DNA from: Apium graveolens
Lineage: Eukaryota > Streptophyta > Magnoliopsida > Apiales > Apiaceae
Length of the DNA: 64,000 nucleotides
Assembly (NCBI RefSeq): GCF_009905375.1
Contig: NC_133657.1
Coordinates: forward strand, 42,954,192-43,018,191
Direction of reading: 5' to 3'
Part shown: in pieces, positions 18,895 through 30,764 of the stretch
How positions within the stretch are numbered: position 1 is the stretch's first letter
Layout: every line of letters begins with the position of its first letter
Translations under genes and position numbers: made by a program
Notes under the pieces: generated by a model
The model's input: the letters and a program-made list of their open reading frames with translations, nothing else
The model's database searches: none
What the model was told of the DNA's origin: nothing

Positions 18895-21800
18895 TTAAGT
18901 AAAGACTGAGCTTTCTGATCCTTTCTCAATTATGTTCTTAATCTGTACAAGTATTTCTAATTCTTCTAGGATGGGGGTGTCAGTTAGAGCCTCCATTAGT
19001 TTCAGCAAATCTGGCTTAGGATAACTGGCTAACATCCCTATCATGTATCTTGACAAAGAGCCAGCTTTTACATTCAGAAATTTTCCATCCTTTGATATTC
19101 TGCTCTTGCCTGCTGCCTTCAACTCTTCTGATCTTCTAATATACTCATCAATGTCATGCTAATACTTTCTCCTCTTTTCAGCTAGCAAATCTCTATGCTC
19201 ATCTCTCATCTCCTCTCTGTTAACCACAAACACTGCCAATATTGTTCTCCATGCCTTAGTGGCTGAATCTTTACCATTCATCAAGCTTATCACCCTTTTC
19301 AGTTCAACAATTGAGAGAGAATCCATTAGTCTATTTCCAAGCTGTTCAAAGGACCCATCACTGTAGTAGATTCTAACTTCTTTGATGTTAACAACCCAAA
19401 CTCTGACCATTCTGTCAGCTAGTTGTTCGAAGTAGTCTTTATCTGAATCAATAACATTTAGAGGTTGGAAATCATCTTGATTATATCTGTTCCAGATGGC
19501 CTTTTCACCAAATCCATGATCATTGAGAAATCCAGCTATCAGTTTCCTTCTTCTTTGTCTTCTTTGTCTTCTGAATCTTCTCTTGACCTTGGCTTCTTTT
19601 GGACCTATTCCAACTGTTTTGAAGTGTGTTTTAAGGGTGGCTTGATTGAAGGTACAGTTTTGAGTTTTTTCAGAGAAGTATGGTTGTGAGTGATTTGAGT
19701 TTTGAGAGAGTTTGCAGTGAGCTTGTAGAAATATTTAGACTTAGAGGTTTGAGGTTGAGCAGTTTTTGATGAGGTTGAATGTGAAGGTTTAGCAATTGGT
19801 ATTTAGATATTTAGGGTTTGGAGGGGTTGTGAGGTGTCATTCTTTTGCCTTTGTCTCCTTCCACCCCTCCTTTGAGTCTCAGATCCACTTTTCTTCTCCT
19901 TCTCTTTCTCACTATCACTTTTTCCACCAATTGCCTTGCTAGATTGATCTGAGTTTGAGTCAGAAGGATTTTGACCATCTTTCTTCTGCTCATCATCACC
20001 CAAGTCATCTGTGTTGATTTGAGTTTTAGGCAAATTGGCTTCAGGGTTATCAATGTATCTCCTCAGAATCTTGATCATAGCTTCATCTTCACTAGTCTTC
20101 AATTTCTTACTTTTCAGCCCAGACTCAAGCACCATTATCAGTCTTCTGTTGGCCAACACAGTTTTTAGGTACTTGGAAATGTTTCAGTTGTTTGGTTGTA
20201 GAACAGATATAGTGCACCCCTTTGCTTGGATGTAAATAGGCTTCTGGGAATGCAGCTTCTTGAGCCTTCTTCAACTCTGCTAGTAGCATTTTCTCTTCAT
20301 TGGCGATTATCCTGACCTTGTTAATCAAAATATCCACCTCAGATGCTCTTCTAGAAATTAGATAATTGAAATTGACTTGCATACATCTGTCTACACCAGA
20401 ATCATTAAGATTAATCACTATCCTTTTCTCCAAAAACTGGTGCTTGACTGGGATCTGCAGCACCCTGATGTAATTGATAGTCTTTTCCAAGGTCTTTTTG
20501 TAAGTGAAGAAGTTGTTGTTGAGAGAGTTCCTTACTCCAGTGAGCAAATTGTCAAACTCTTGTGACATTTCTGGACCTTCGGCAGCCATAAGGAGCCTCT
20601 CTTGATCTAGACCTTGTACTTGACTTTTGAGTTTTGATTGTGCCCTTGCATCTATCTCCCCCTTAGTCTTGGTGACAGGCATGATTAGGGGAGTAGGAAT
20701 CTCAGGTCTTACAGCTTCAGGCAATGTTGGCAGTGGTATGTTGAGTTTTCCCATAATGGCTCCCGAAGCAACTGTATTCTGCATTTGTAAATACTTATGG
20801 GACTCCACTAGGGCCTGAATATCATGCTGTTGACTCTCAACCAATGTGGTTAGAGCTCTGACTTGTGAAGATAAATCTGAGTTGGAAGCTTGAAGTGAAG
20901 AAATTTGATCTTGAAGTTCTTTTATTTGAGGAGTAGAGGTTTTGGTTGAGAAGGACCCAAAGTGTTCATCAACAGCTTGTCTGACACCCACCATGAGAAG
21001 AAATGAAGGCTCATACCTAGCAGTATGCATTTGATTTAGCTTGACCCTGGTATCATTAGAGTTTGTGATATAAGCTTGAACTTGATCAAACAGGGCCTTG
21101 AAAGAACTCTTCATATTTGACACTTTCTTCTCTATGGAGGCCAGATTCATCCTTGACATTTGCTCAGTGAAAAACTGAAATTTATCCTTGATGTTCATTT
21201 GAGAAGGCACAATGTCATCCATCTTTTCCTTGATCAGATTTCTGATTTTATCTTCATGTCCAGTCAATTTTACTTCAAGGGCCTTTCCAAAGAGATGGAA
21301 AGCCTTGAGTTGAGCTTTGTGCACATCCATGATGGCATCATAGACTTCAGGAGGAGTGAGAGATTTAGCATTGCTTCCCATGATAGTTATGTACTTCCTC
21401 CTGAATCTAGCCAAAACTTCATCCATTTCTGCCATATGGTCATTAGACAACCAGGCATCTACATTGCCGTCCTCTTCACCCTCATCTACTATCTTTTCCT
21501 TCTGTTGTTCAACCTGTTCATTGAAGCATAGCAGTATAGCTTGATAGTCCAGGTTCCCCATGTCTGAAGTGAGCAATTGCTGAGAGAGATTGGCCAAGCC
21601 TGAGATTTGATCTACCAACATGTCATCAACTGTAAAAGGCTAAGCTTCCATATCTTCTAGCCATTGAGCCATGACATGTGGTTGGCTGGATTGAGATGTG
21701 GATGGCTGTTGAAAAATGTCCAAATTACCACCTGTGATTGAAGTCACAGTTTGACTCATAGATAAATCTGTGGTTTTGACAGTTTGTTGTTCACCACATG

Positions 21801-23688
21801 TAGTGAGAACCTCCATTGGAATTGGAGAGGATTTGACTGGGTTACTGTCATGTACACCAGCCTCAAACCTTTGTGCACCTTGCAGAGCATTGTCACATAA
21901 ATGTGATGAACTTGCCTCTCCCATAACAGGGTCATTGGCAATTGTACTCCTAGCTTCAACTGTCAAGGCAATTTCAGCTAGGGTTTTGAGGGGAGTTGTT
22001 CCTTCTAGAGGAACCTCCAATTGAATTGAAGAGGATTTAGATAGCTCTCCCTCAAGAGTACTACCCTCAAATCTATTCATCTGTGAAGATGATTGTGCAC
22101 ATGAAGGTGCAATAGTGACCATGGGGTCTTCAGTAAAAACTGATGAAACCCCAATATTTGTCATGGTGTCATCAAGGTCTACCCAAGATAGTAGCCTCTC
22201 ACCATCTAGATGTTGGTTCTGGGTGGTGAGCACAGTTTCATAAACCATGTCACTTGAGTGTCGGTGCACTTGAGAATCAGATTCAAGTGCTCTATATGAT
22301 GAAGAAATTTGAGAGATTAGAGAAGTTTGCTCAGTTGTGAGTGTTGGCAGCTCCCCCTGAATGGATGAGGGAGCTTCAAATGATGTGCCCTCACTGTGTG
22401 TGCCATCCTTATTTCTTCTACCATACACTATAGGGGCAGGTTGTGCTGATTCAATACATGATGCATTGGGGTGAATGCTCTTTTTAATAGATGCACCCTG
22501 TTGAGAGAATGCATCTAGTAACTATTTACTCCCCATTTGTTCAACTGTGCCCTTTTGGGAGGACACAGAGGTGTTTTGAGTGGTCAACTCAGGTATCTTA
22601 CTCTTTTTTGGTCTCTTGACCAAGGGTGACTCTGGTTCAGTTTGAACTGTTTCACTCTCATTTACAACAGCAAGGGTTGGTTCCTTTCTCTTCTTTTTAC
22701 ACATTTCAGTCTTTTGAGAGACTAAAGTGGTTGGTTTGCTAACATCTAGTGGTTTAGAAGAAGGGGTTGCAGCCTTGGAAGGTCCTTGTTGGTGTGCCTG
22801 TGTTTGTGCTTCCACGGGCTCAGGAACCATAGCTGAACTAGCAAATTTAGGAGCCCTCATGTCTGGTATAGGGTAAGGATAAGTCCTGAATCTCTCCAAC
22901 ATAAATGGAGTGATTCCAAGACTTACACTCACCTTATTCTTTGAAGTAAGTGAGCCAAATATTATTTTGGACACTTGCTTACAATTGCCAATTCTACTAC
23001 TATCAATACCAGCTAACAAATGTATGTCATTTACTTTATGAGCTAAAGTAGACATAATAAACCTTGGCAAAAAGATTTCTTTACCTCTATTCTTCAAAGG
23101 CATAGTAAGCCTGGTAGCCAGCTCCTCCAGAATTAGAGCCCCAACATTCAGATGCCTGTTGTGAGCTATTGAGAACACCAGCTTCTGCACCACACTTGAG
23201 ATGTTGTCAAAGCCAGTTTTTCTGCAAGTGAAAGCCCTCACTACAGAATCAAACACAAAGGACCATTCCTTCCCAAGGTTTGACCTGTTCAGGCTTGCCA
23301 AGTTGATTGAGCCACTGTAGTTGATGAAGTCCATGAATTCACTCAGCTCATCTGCAGTTGGCATCTCTCCATAGTTCTCAGTTGGCAATCCCAGGGCTAT
23401 ATTCACATCAGCAGCTGAAAACTCAATTTCCTGGCCTCCAATTGTGCATGTGACCACCATGGAAGTGACATTCTCTAGAACAACTGTCCTAGTTATAGCT
23501 GATGTCCAAAATTCATGAAGAACGTCAAAATACAGCACAGGACTTGTAGTTAAAGCACCTGCAATATAGGATTCAGAAAGAAACTTCACAAACCCCTTGA
23601 AACTATCAGGGGCTTGGTTAGCATCAAGAAAAGCAATAAAGTTAGTTCCCTTCTCTGGAATGATAGCTCTAACAATGTTTTGTGCCAT
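18895..23688 (-). pseudogene. very long env-like accessory ORF of copia-2 (about 1600 codons, broken)
   Basis: A sense-strand ORF downstream of pol starts at ATG 23688 and ends at TAA 18895-18897. One frame runs from 23688 to 20125, broken by TAG at 22522-22524 and 21640-21642. A shift into another frame covers 20159-19803, after which the first frame resumes to the end with a TAG at 19159-19161. Parts: an N-terminal globular region of about 280 residues (FLDANQAPDSFKGFVKF..., similar to 'putative plant transposon protein' domains); a Pro/Ser/Lys linker with basic clusters KKKRK and KRPKKSK; a Ser/Thr-rich acidic middle; a heptad-rich coiled coil (about 20780-20930); an Arg-rich stretch near 19545-19590; and a helical C-terminus. 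SIRE-type elements are known to carry an env-like ORF here. I see no signal peptide or membrane span, so an envelope role is doubtful. Confidence 0.8.
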
Positions 23689-24539
23689 TTTAGTGTTTAA
23701 AAGTAGTGGGTAAGAAAAAGTTTTGAGAAAGGAGCAAAAACGAGAGAGAAATCGCCTTTTGTCTGAAAGCTAGGTCACTTGAGATCTCGAAAAAGTGTAA
23801 GTACAATGTATGTATCGAGAAGTCTGGGTATTTATAGAAAAAGTAAAATACTTATCGAGAAGTCAAATAAATGTTTGATATTATACTTATCGAGAAGTAA
23901 TTTTGAATATGAAAAAGGTACATTCGAGAAGTCAAATGACTTATCGAGAACTCTGATAAATGCCCAGTTTGTCCGAAAATGGACTAAAATGATTTTAATT
24001 TATTTGAATTAAATCAAATTGAAATCAGAATAAATTTTCCAAAAGTATTTGTCTAAAATAATTCATTGAATTAAATTATTTTAGTTCTGAGTTATTGATA
24101 AGTCTCAAAATATCCTTGTCGAGAACTCCGTGAATTAACACTATTAGAGAACTCTACATGATCTTATCAATAAGTCATAATAGAGCTTATCGAGAAGTCA
24201 TTCGAGAAGTCTGTAAATAGACTTATCGAGGACTCACTCGAGAACTCTAAATGACTTGTCGATAAGTCATTTTGACTTATCGAGAACTCAGTTCTCTATA
24301 CCTTTGAGTACTGTTATTCTGCCTTGTGTTAATTTTACACATTTTAGATGTAAATTAACAACTAAGTAGTTTACTTAGAATTTGAAATATTCTAAGTTAA
24401 TTTTTGAGTTTTTAAAAAAATAAATATACAGAGATTCTGAAATATTTATAATTCATATATCAGTTAATTTCCAATTAAATCAAACTAGGTTGATTTATTA
24501 GAAATTAATATGCTGCAACACATTAGCTGAGTTATTGCC
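23689..24539 (-). repeat. spacer between pol and accessory ORF with TCGAGAAGTC motifs
   Basis: Non-coding. About ten copies of CTTATCGAGAAGTC and variants (GAGAACTC, GATAAGTC) are scattered at irregular intervals between 23785 and 24290. Related motifs occur in both LTRs of the same element. Confidence 0.75.
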
Positions 24540-24726
24540 TTAGGATGAAGAATTGAGCATTCCAATTTCACTCACAAGTCTAGTGAAGGTTGCTTCATCC
24601 AAAGGTTTAGTAAAAATGTGAGCTAATTGTTTCTCTGTTGGAACAAAAATGAGCTCAATGGTACCATTTGCAGCATGTTCCCTGATAAAATGGTACCTAA
24701 CATCAATGTGCTTTGTTCTAGAATGA
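24540..24726 (-). pseudogene. copia-2 RNase H, C-terminal part
   Basis: Reads NHSRTKHIDVRYHFIREH...VPTEKQLAHIFTKPLDEATF and stops at TAA 24540-24542, the classical C-terminus of copia pol (KHIDVRYHF and DIFTKPL motifs). It joins 27738 on the far side of the inserted LTR element. The open stretch continuing upstream past 24731 is insert sequence. Confidence 0.9.
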
Positions 24727-24731
24727 TTAAC

Positions 24732-25444
24732 TGAAGGGTTTTTAGCACATAAACGCAACGAAAACGTAAATTTAAATCTTAAAAAACCGAAACCCTCCGC
24801 AGGATCCATGCGAAAAATAATATTTTAATTCGTAGTTCAGTATGTTTACCTTAAGAAGCTTTATGTTAATGGAAAGATGGAGGTCTTTAATAGCGATCCA
24901 AGAACGATGAACGGAAATCCCTAGCAGCTGCTACTCAAGTGTGAAGCACTCCACCGGTATCCACCAAGAGTACAATGTGATGGAGGAGGAAGAGGTTGAG
25001 AGAATTAGTTGCCTCCCTCTTGTTTTACTTTAGAATTAGGGTTAATTATTTGGGTTGAGGCAAATAGGGTTTATAATAATATATATATATAGGCAAAATT
25101 TTCAGCTGAAAATTTTCAATAAAATATTATTATTATTAACCCTTTAATTGATTATTCTTATTAACCAATTAACTAATAATTAAAACACCTTTTAATCATT
25201 AATCCCTTTTCTAAACACTTTAGAAAAATAATTCTCTCACTTGATTTAATTTCCAAAATTAAATTCTTAATTAATAATATTAAGAATTAATTAAATCTCA
25301 TTTAACCAATTATTAAATCTGCTAATTAATTATTTATTTCATAAATAAATAATTACCAGCCATTATTAATTAATTCCTCCACCCTTAAATCATTCTCTTT
25401 TATGGTGTGACCCTGTAGGTTCAATATTAAGCCGATAGTAGAAA
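24732..25444 (-). repeat. truncated 3' LTR of the inserted element
   Basis: Matches 26008-26714 with small indels. Homology stops abruptly after GCCGATAGTAGAAA. Confidence 0.85.
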
Positions 25445-26007
25445 GGCCATAACCATCCACCATGCTCATACAACACATAAAAGCATGTTAAAACACATAA
25501 TCTGATCTTAACAAATCATATTATCCATGATCTAATCATAAAAAAAATATGACAAAAATCAGAAAAATCAGAATCAAATCAGAAAAACAAGAATCACTGT
25601 TTTCGGGCAGTAAACGACGTCAAACGCCTTACAGACGAGTCATTGATTACTTTAGCTATCAGTTTTGTTCAGACGCTCGTTTACCTATGGAATAGGGTAT
25701 TCGTTTGCGTAAATCGGACACCAGACCCAGATTTCAGCAAATCTGCAGCAGCCAATTCATAACCCGTATCTAATATGATTCTCATAATTAGAACAAACAT
25801 AAATCATGTATATATCAATATATATACAGATTACATAATCATCTTATGATTATACAACTCACATGAATATCATATATTCAAAACCATACATATATAAGCA
25901 TATTATATCAACATCAAATCATGGCGAATCACGTACATGCTCATATATCAAAAACAGTTAAACACATAAACGAATTAAAAACTTTTTGCAAGTAGCTCTG
26001 ATGCCAT

Positions 26008-27732
26008 TGAAGGGTTTTTAACACATAAACGCAACGAAAACGTAAATTTAAATCTTAAAAAAAAACGAAACCCTCCACAGGATCCATGCGAAAAATAATA
26101 TTTAATTCGTAGTTCAGTATGTTTACCTTAAGAAACTTTACGTTAATGGAAAGATGGGGGTCTTTAATAGCGATCCAAGAACGATGAACGGAAATCCCTA
26201 GCAGCTGCTCCTCAAGTGTGAAGCACTCCACCAGTATCCACCAAGAGTACAATGTGATGGAGGAGGAAGAGGTTGAGAGAATTAGTTGCCTCCCTCTTGT
26301 TCTACTTTAGGGTTAATTATTTGGGTTGAGGCAAATAGGGTTTATAATAGTATATTTATAGACAAAATTTTCAGCTGAAAATTTTCCATAAAATATTATT
26401 ATTATTAACCCTTTAATTGATTATTCTTTTTAACCAATTAACTAATAATTATAACACCTTTTAATCATTAATCCCTTTTCTAAACACTTTAGAAAAATAA
26501 TTCTCTCACTTGATTTAATTTCCAAAATTAAATTCTTAATTAGTAATATTAAGAATTAATTAAATCTCATTTAATCAATTATTAAATCTGCTAATTAATT
26601 ATTTATTTCACAAATAAATAATTACCAGCCATTATTAATTAATTCCTCCACCCTTAAATCATTCTCTTTTATGGTGTGACCCTGTAGGTTCAATATTAAG
26701 CCGATAGTAGAAATAAATAATAATAAAACTATTTTATCATTATTTATATAAATTCTCTAATTCATTAAATATGATTAATTAATAAATTAATCACATTTAT
26801 TCTACATTGTGAGGGATACTTCTCAGCATATCGCGACTATCCGGATAATACAAATTCACTGCTTAGAATACCAAGAACCTATTCAGTGAGTAGTTACCGT
26901 ACAATCAATTCCTTCTACCCTGCAATGTTACGATTAAATACAAGGCATGGAACTTGTGTCAAGCCTATCTTATTTAATCATTTGCTTTCCCATTCACTAT
27001 GCTTAGTTCTATTTAATGTAAATTAGAAACTCCTTTCTAATTTCATTCACTCTGGCCAGAGATTCCTGAACTAGCATAAGTGGATCAGCATTGAACATTC
27101 TCTTCCTTCACTGGAAGGGGTAGATCCTTTATTGATCATACACTATCTTCGTGTACAAATTCCTATACCCAGTAGAGCCCTTATAATTGTCCCTGGAGAC
27201 TAAGAACTAAACCAAAGCATAGTTCAGTGTACACAAGATGACTATGATGACCTCAAGTCTAAGGATACTTGTACAACTATCACTATGTGAACAACTGCTG
27301 ACACGTGAGTGAACTCCATCAGTTGTTCAGCTGTGTGAGTCATGTTCAGTGAACTTATTCTATAATAAGCACCTACATACTAGCTATAGTGTCACCACAT
27401 AAATGTCTATTAGAACATACATCCTTCATAATGAAGCAAGCATAGTATGTACCGATCTTTGCAGATTACTAATTACCAGTTAGTAATCCTACGACCAGGA
27501 AATATTTAAGTTTAGAGTTATCATCTTTTAGGTCTCATTATTATGATCTCATCATAATCCATAAAAAGCTTTACTCTAAACTATGGTATATCTTATTTAA
27601 ACACTTAAATAGATAAAGCCCGCAATAAAACCAAAACAAGTCTTTTATTAATATCAATGAAATCAAAATAGATTACATAAAAGTTATTCCTAAATCATCA
27701 TACATGATTGGACTTAGGACACATCTCTTTCA
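26008..27732 (-). repeat. 5' LTR (1725 bp) of the inserted element
   Basis: TG...CA ends, flanked at its inner end by the primer-binding site and at its outer end by TSD TTAAC. It consists of AT-rich sequence with no coding signal. Confidence 0.8.
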
Positions 27733-27737
27733 TTAAC

Positions 27738-29708
27738 TGGATTAGCTACTATAGATATGGCACTAGTATTGTCACACATAATAGGAATTTTGTGTAACAC
27801 TAGACCATAGTCAATTAGCTGATTTCTAATCCAAAGTACCTGAGCATAACAACTTCCAGCAGCTACATATTCAGTTTCAGCTGTGGAAGTTGACACAAAT
27901 TGTTGTTTCTTATTATACCAGGATACAAGTCTTTGACCAAGAAATTGACAGCCTCCACTAGTACTTTTCCTATCAACCCTGCATCCAGCAAAATCTGCAT
28001 CTGTGTATCCAACAGCTTCAAAACCAGTTCCCTTAGGATACCATAATCCCAAGTTTGGAGTTCCCTTTAAGTATCTGAAAATCCTTTTCACATCTATCAA
28101 ATGTGATTCCTTTGGATTGGCTTAAAATCTAGCACATAGACAAGTAGCAAACATGATATCTGGTCTACTAGTAGTCAAATAAAGCAATGATCCAATCATC
28201 CCTCTGTAGCTTAAAATATCCACACTCTTGCCTTTCTTGTCTTCATCCAACTTGTTTGCAGTAGACATTGGTGTAGATGCAGGTGAGCTATCCACCATAC
28301 CAAATTTCTTCAATAAGTCATTCATATATTTAGTTTGGCTGATGAAAATACCATCACTTATTTGACTAACTTGAAGGCCAAGGAAGTAACTCAATTCTCC
28401 CATCATGCTCATTTCATACTAACTCTGCATTAGCCTAGAGAATCTTTGACAAAGCTTTTCATTTGTAGATCCAAAGATGATATCATCGACATAGATTTGA
28501 ACTAGGATCATATCTTCACCATGCTTCTTGTAGAAGAGAGTTTTATCAATAGTACCTTTGGTAAAACCATGTTTGAGTAGAAATTCTGATAGTGTGTCAT
28601 ACCAGGCTTTAAGTGCCTATTTCAATCCATATAGAGCCTTGAGTGATTTGTAAATAAAGTTAGGAAATCCTGGATCTTCAAAGCCAGGTGGCTGTTGCAC
28701 ATAAACTTCTTCTTCTAGTTCACCATTAAGAAAATCACTCTTGACATCCATTTGATACACCTTGAAATTTGAGTGTGCAGCAAATGCCAGAAAAATTATT
28801 ATTGCTTCTAGTCTTACAACAGGAGCAAAAGTCTCATCAAAGTCAATTCCCTCTTCTTGTGAGTAGCCTTTAGCAACCAGTCTCGCTTTGTTTCTAGTAA
28901 CAATTCCATTTTCATCCATTTTGTTCCTGTACACCCACTTAGTTCCAATTATGCTTCTGTTCTTTGGTGCAGGGACTAATTTCCAAACTTTGTTTCTTTC
29001 AAACTGATTCAGCTCCTCCGACATAGCACATATCCAATCAGGATCCAATAGGACTTCTTCAGTTTTCTTGGGCTCTACTTGAGATATAAAACATGCATGT
29101 AGGCATTCATTAGCAGTTTCACTCCTAGTTCTCACACCAGCTGAGGGATCACCAATAATAGCTTCTACTGTATGACTTCTATCCCACTTTCTAGTGTGTG
29201 TCTGTTGACTAGTGCCTTCATCATTTTCTTCAGTATTACCATGACTGTCATTTCCATTCTCTCCTTCTCCCTCTGAGTTTGTGCCATCAAATTTATGTGT
29301 CTAAAGAGAGCTTTTATTCCCATGATTTTGTTCAGAGGTCTCTTCATTTGTCATTTGTTGTACCACAACTTCATCTTCCTCATCAAAATCACTATCAATG
29401 GTTAAATTTTCAAATGCAAGGGCTTCAGCATCATTTACATCAAGGCATTCCAAGCCTGGACACTTGTCATCATCAAAAGTCATATATGTGCTTTCCATAA
29501 TTTTCTTTTGATCAATCACATAAACTTTGTAGGCTGTTCTTTCCAATGAATATCCCAGAACAATTGCTTCAAAAACTTTAGAGTCAAATTTTCCCACATA
29601 TTCGGAGTTGTCTTTTAGAATATAACACTTGCTTCCAAACACATGTAGATGCTTCACTGTAGGCTTCTTGTTAGATATGATTGAGTAAGGTGATTTTCCA
29701 TGAGCCAT
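27738..29708 (-). pseudogene. copia-2 integrase tail, reverse transcriptase and RNase H (N-terminal part)
   Basis: One frame with several stops. It starts near SPYSIISNKKPTVKHLHVFGSKCY (integrase C-terminal side), then an acidic linker, then [58 protein letters not shown], and the catalytic YVDDIIFG (about 28490-28515). RNase H follows with YTDADFAGCRVDRKSTSGG, STAETEYVA and CDNTSAISI. Stops include TAG at 29298-29300, TAG at 28617-28619 (LKQA expected) and TAA at 28122-28124 (FQANP expected), each explicable as a CAG or CAA codon with C changed to T. The frame is split at 27733 by the LTR element. Confidence 0.92.
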
Positions 29709-30764
29709 GTAGATGCTTCACTGTAGCATGCAGTATTAACAGCCTCTTCCTAAAAGCTAGTTGGCAACTGAGCATCTTGTAGCAAGGTTCTAGCAGCTTC
29801 AACCAATGTTCTATTTTTTCTCTCAACTATTCCATTATGTTGAGGTATTCTAGCTGCTGAAAATTCTTGAACAATGCCTTTGCTTTTGCAGAATTCACTT
29901 AATGTTGAGTTTCTGAATTCTGTTCCATTATCACTCCTCAATATTTTCACACTTACTTTTCCTTCAGCCTGCTTCTCAATTTTCTTGATGTGCTCAATTA
30001 TAATGTTTGGAGTTTCATCTTTAGAGTACATGAACTCAACCCAAATGTATCTTGAAAAATCATCAACCATGACAAGGGCATATTTGTTCCTTGAAATGGA
30101 CAAGACATTTACTGGCCCAAACAAGTCCATGTGAATAAGTTGCAGAGGTGCACTTATAGAATTCACAGATTTTGACTTGTGACTTGATCTTTTCATTTTT
30201 CCTTTCTGACAAGCTTCACAAACTTCTAGTTGAGCAAATTCCAGACTGGGCATGTCTCTCACAAGCTCCTTCTTGACTAAGGTGTTGATTGCTTTGAAAT
30301 TCAAGTGAGATAGTTTCTTATGCCACAATTTTCTTTGCTCTTCTGATGCCTTGGTGTAGAAACAACACACTCCATCCTTATTTGTTGAGTCTAAGTCTGC
30401 AACAAACAAGCTTCCCTTTTTTACTCCTTTAAGAGCAATTTCACCAGTCTTTTTGCTAATAAAAGCACAATCTTCTTTATTGAAAACAACTTGAAAACCT
30501 TTGTCTGCAAATTGACTAACACTTAGAAGATTTACTTCTAATCCAGCAACTAGTGCTACATCTTCAATGACAACATTTCCAGAAACAATCTTGCCATATC
30601 CCATTGTGAATCCTTTGATGTTGTCTCCAAAGGTCACCAAAGGGCCAACCATCTCCTCAAATTGTGATAGCAGGGCCTTATCACCTGTCATATGCCTGGA
30701 ACATCCACTATCAATGATCCATATGACCTTCTTTCCTTTGCCCTGCACACAATGAGGATTAAGT
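29709..30764 (-). pseudogene. copia-2 protease and integrase
   Basis: A 332-codon open piece (29750-30748). It has protease motif IIDSGCSRHMTGD with an intact Asp-Ser-Gly, a GAG-pre-integrase region, the zinc-binding HHCC (LWHKKLSHL...CEACQKGK), and the integrase core: HMDLFGPV (Asp), RSDNGTEF (Asp) and PQHNGIVERKNRT (Glu). All three catalytic acids are kept. It is out of frame with gag through a shift near 30770 and ends at a stop after QLPTSF. The next 40 bp contain a 21-bp duplicate of downstream sequence that replaces the normal join to the integrase C-terminus. Confidence 0.92.

Larger units (their letters stand above)
24732..27732 (-). mobile_element. small non-coding LTR element inserted in copia-2 RNase H
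   Basis: TSD TTAAC at 24727-24731 and 27733-27737. On the - strand it starts TGAAAGAGATGTG and ends AAACCCTTCA. The 5' LTR is 26008-27732 (1725 bp). A primer-binding site follows (TGGCATCAGAGC, about 25995-26006). Only about 545 bp of AT-rich interior remains (25445-25988). The 3' copy (24732-25444) matches just the last 713 bp of the LTR. The internal region and the first kilobase of the 3' LTR are therefore deleted. No ORF in it looks coding. It is a LARD-like or deletion derivative of unknown lineage. Confidence 0.85.

Noticed and set aside
21160..21531. + strand frame of 123 codons opposite the accessory ORF
   Set aside because: It lies wholly antisense to the better supported long accessory ORF.
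26055..26252. 65-codon - strand frame in the small LTR element
   Set aside because: It lies within an LTR, and the homologous sequence at 24780-24980 does not keep the frame open.
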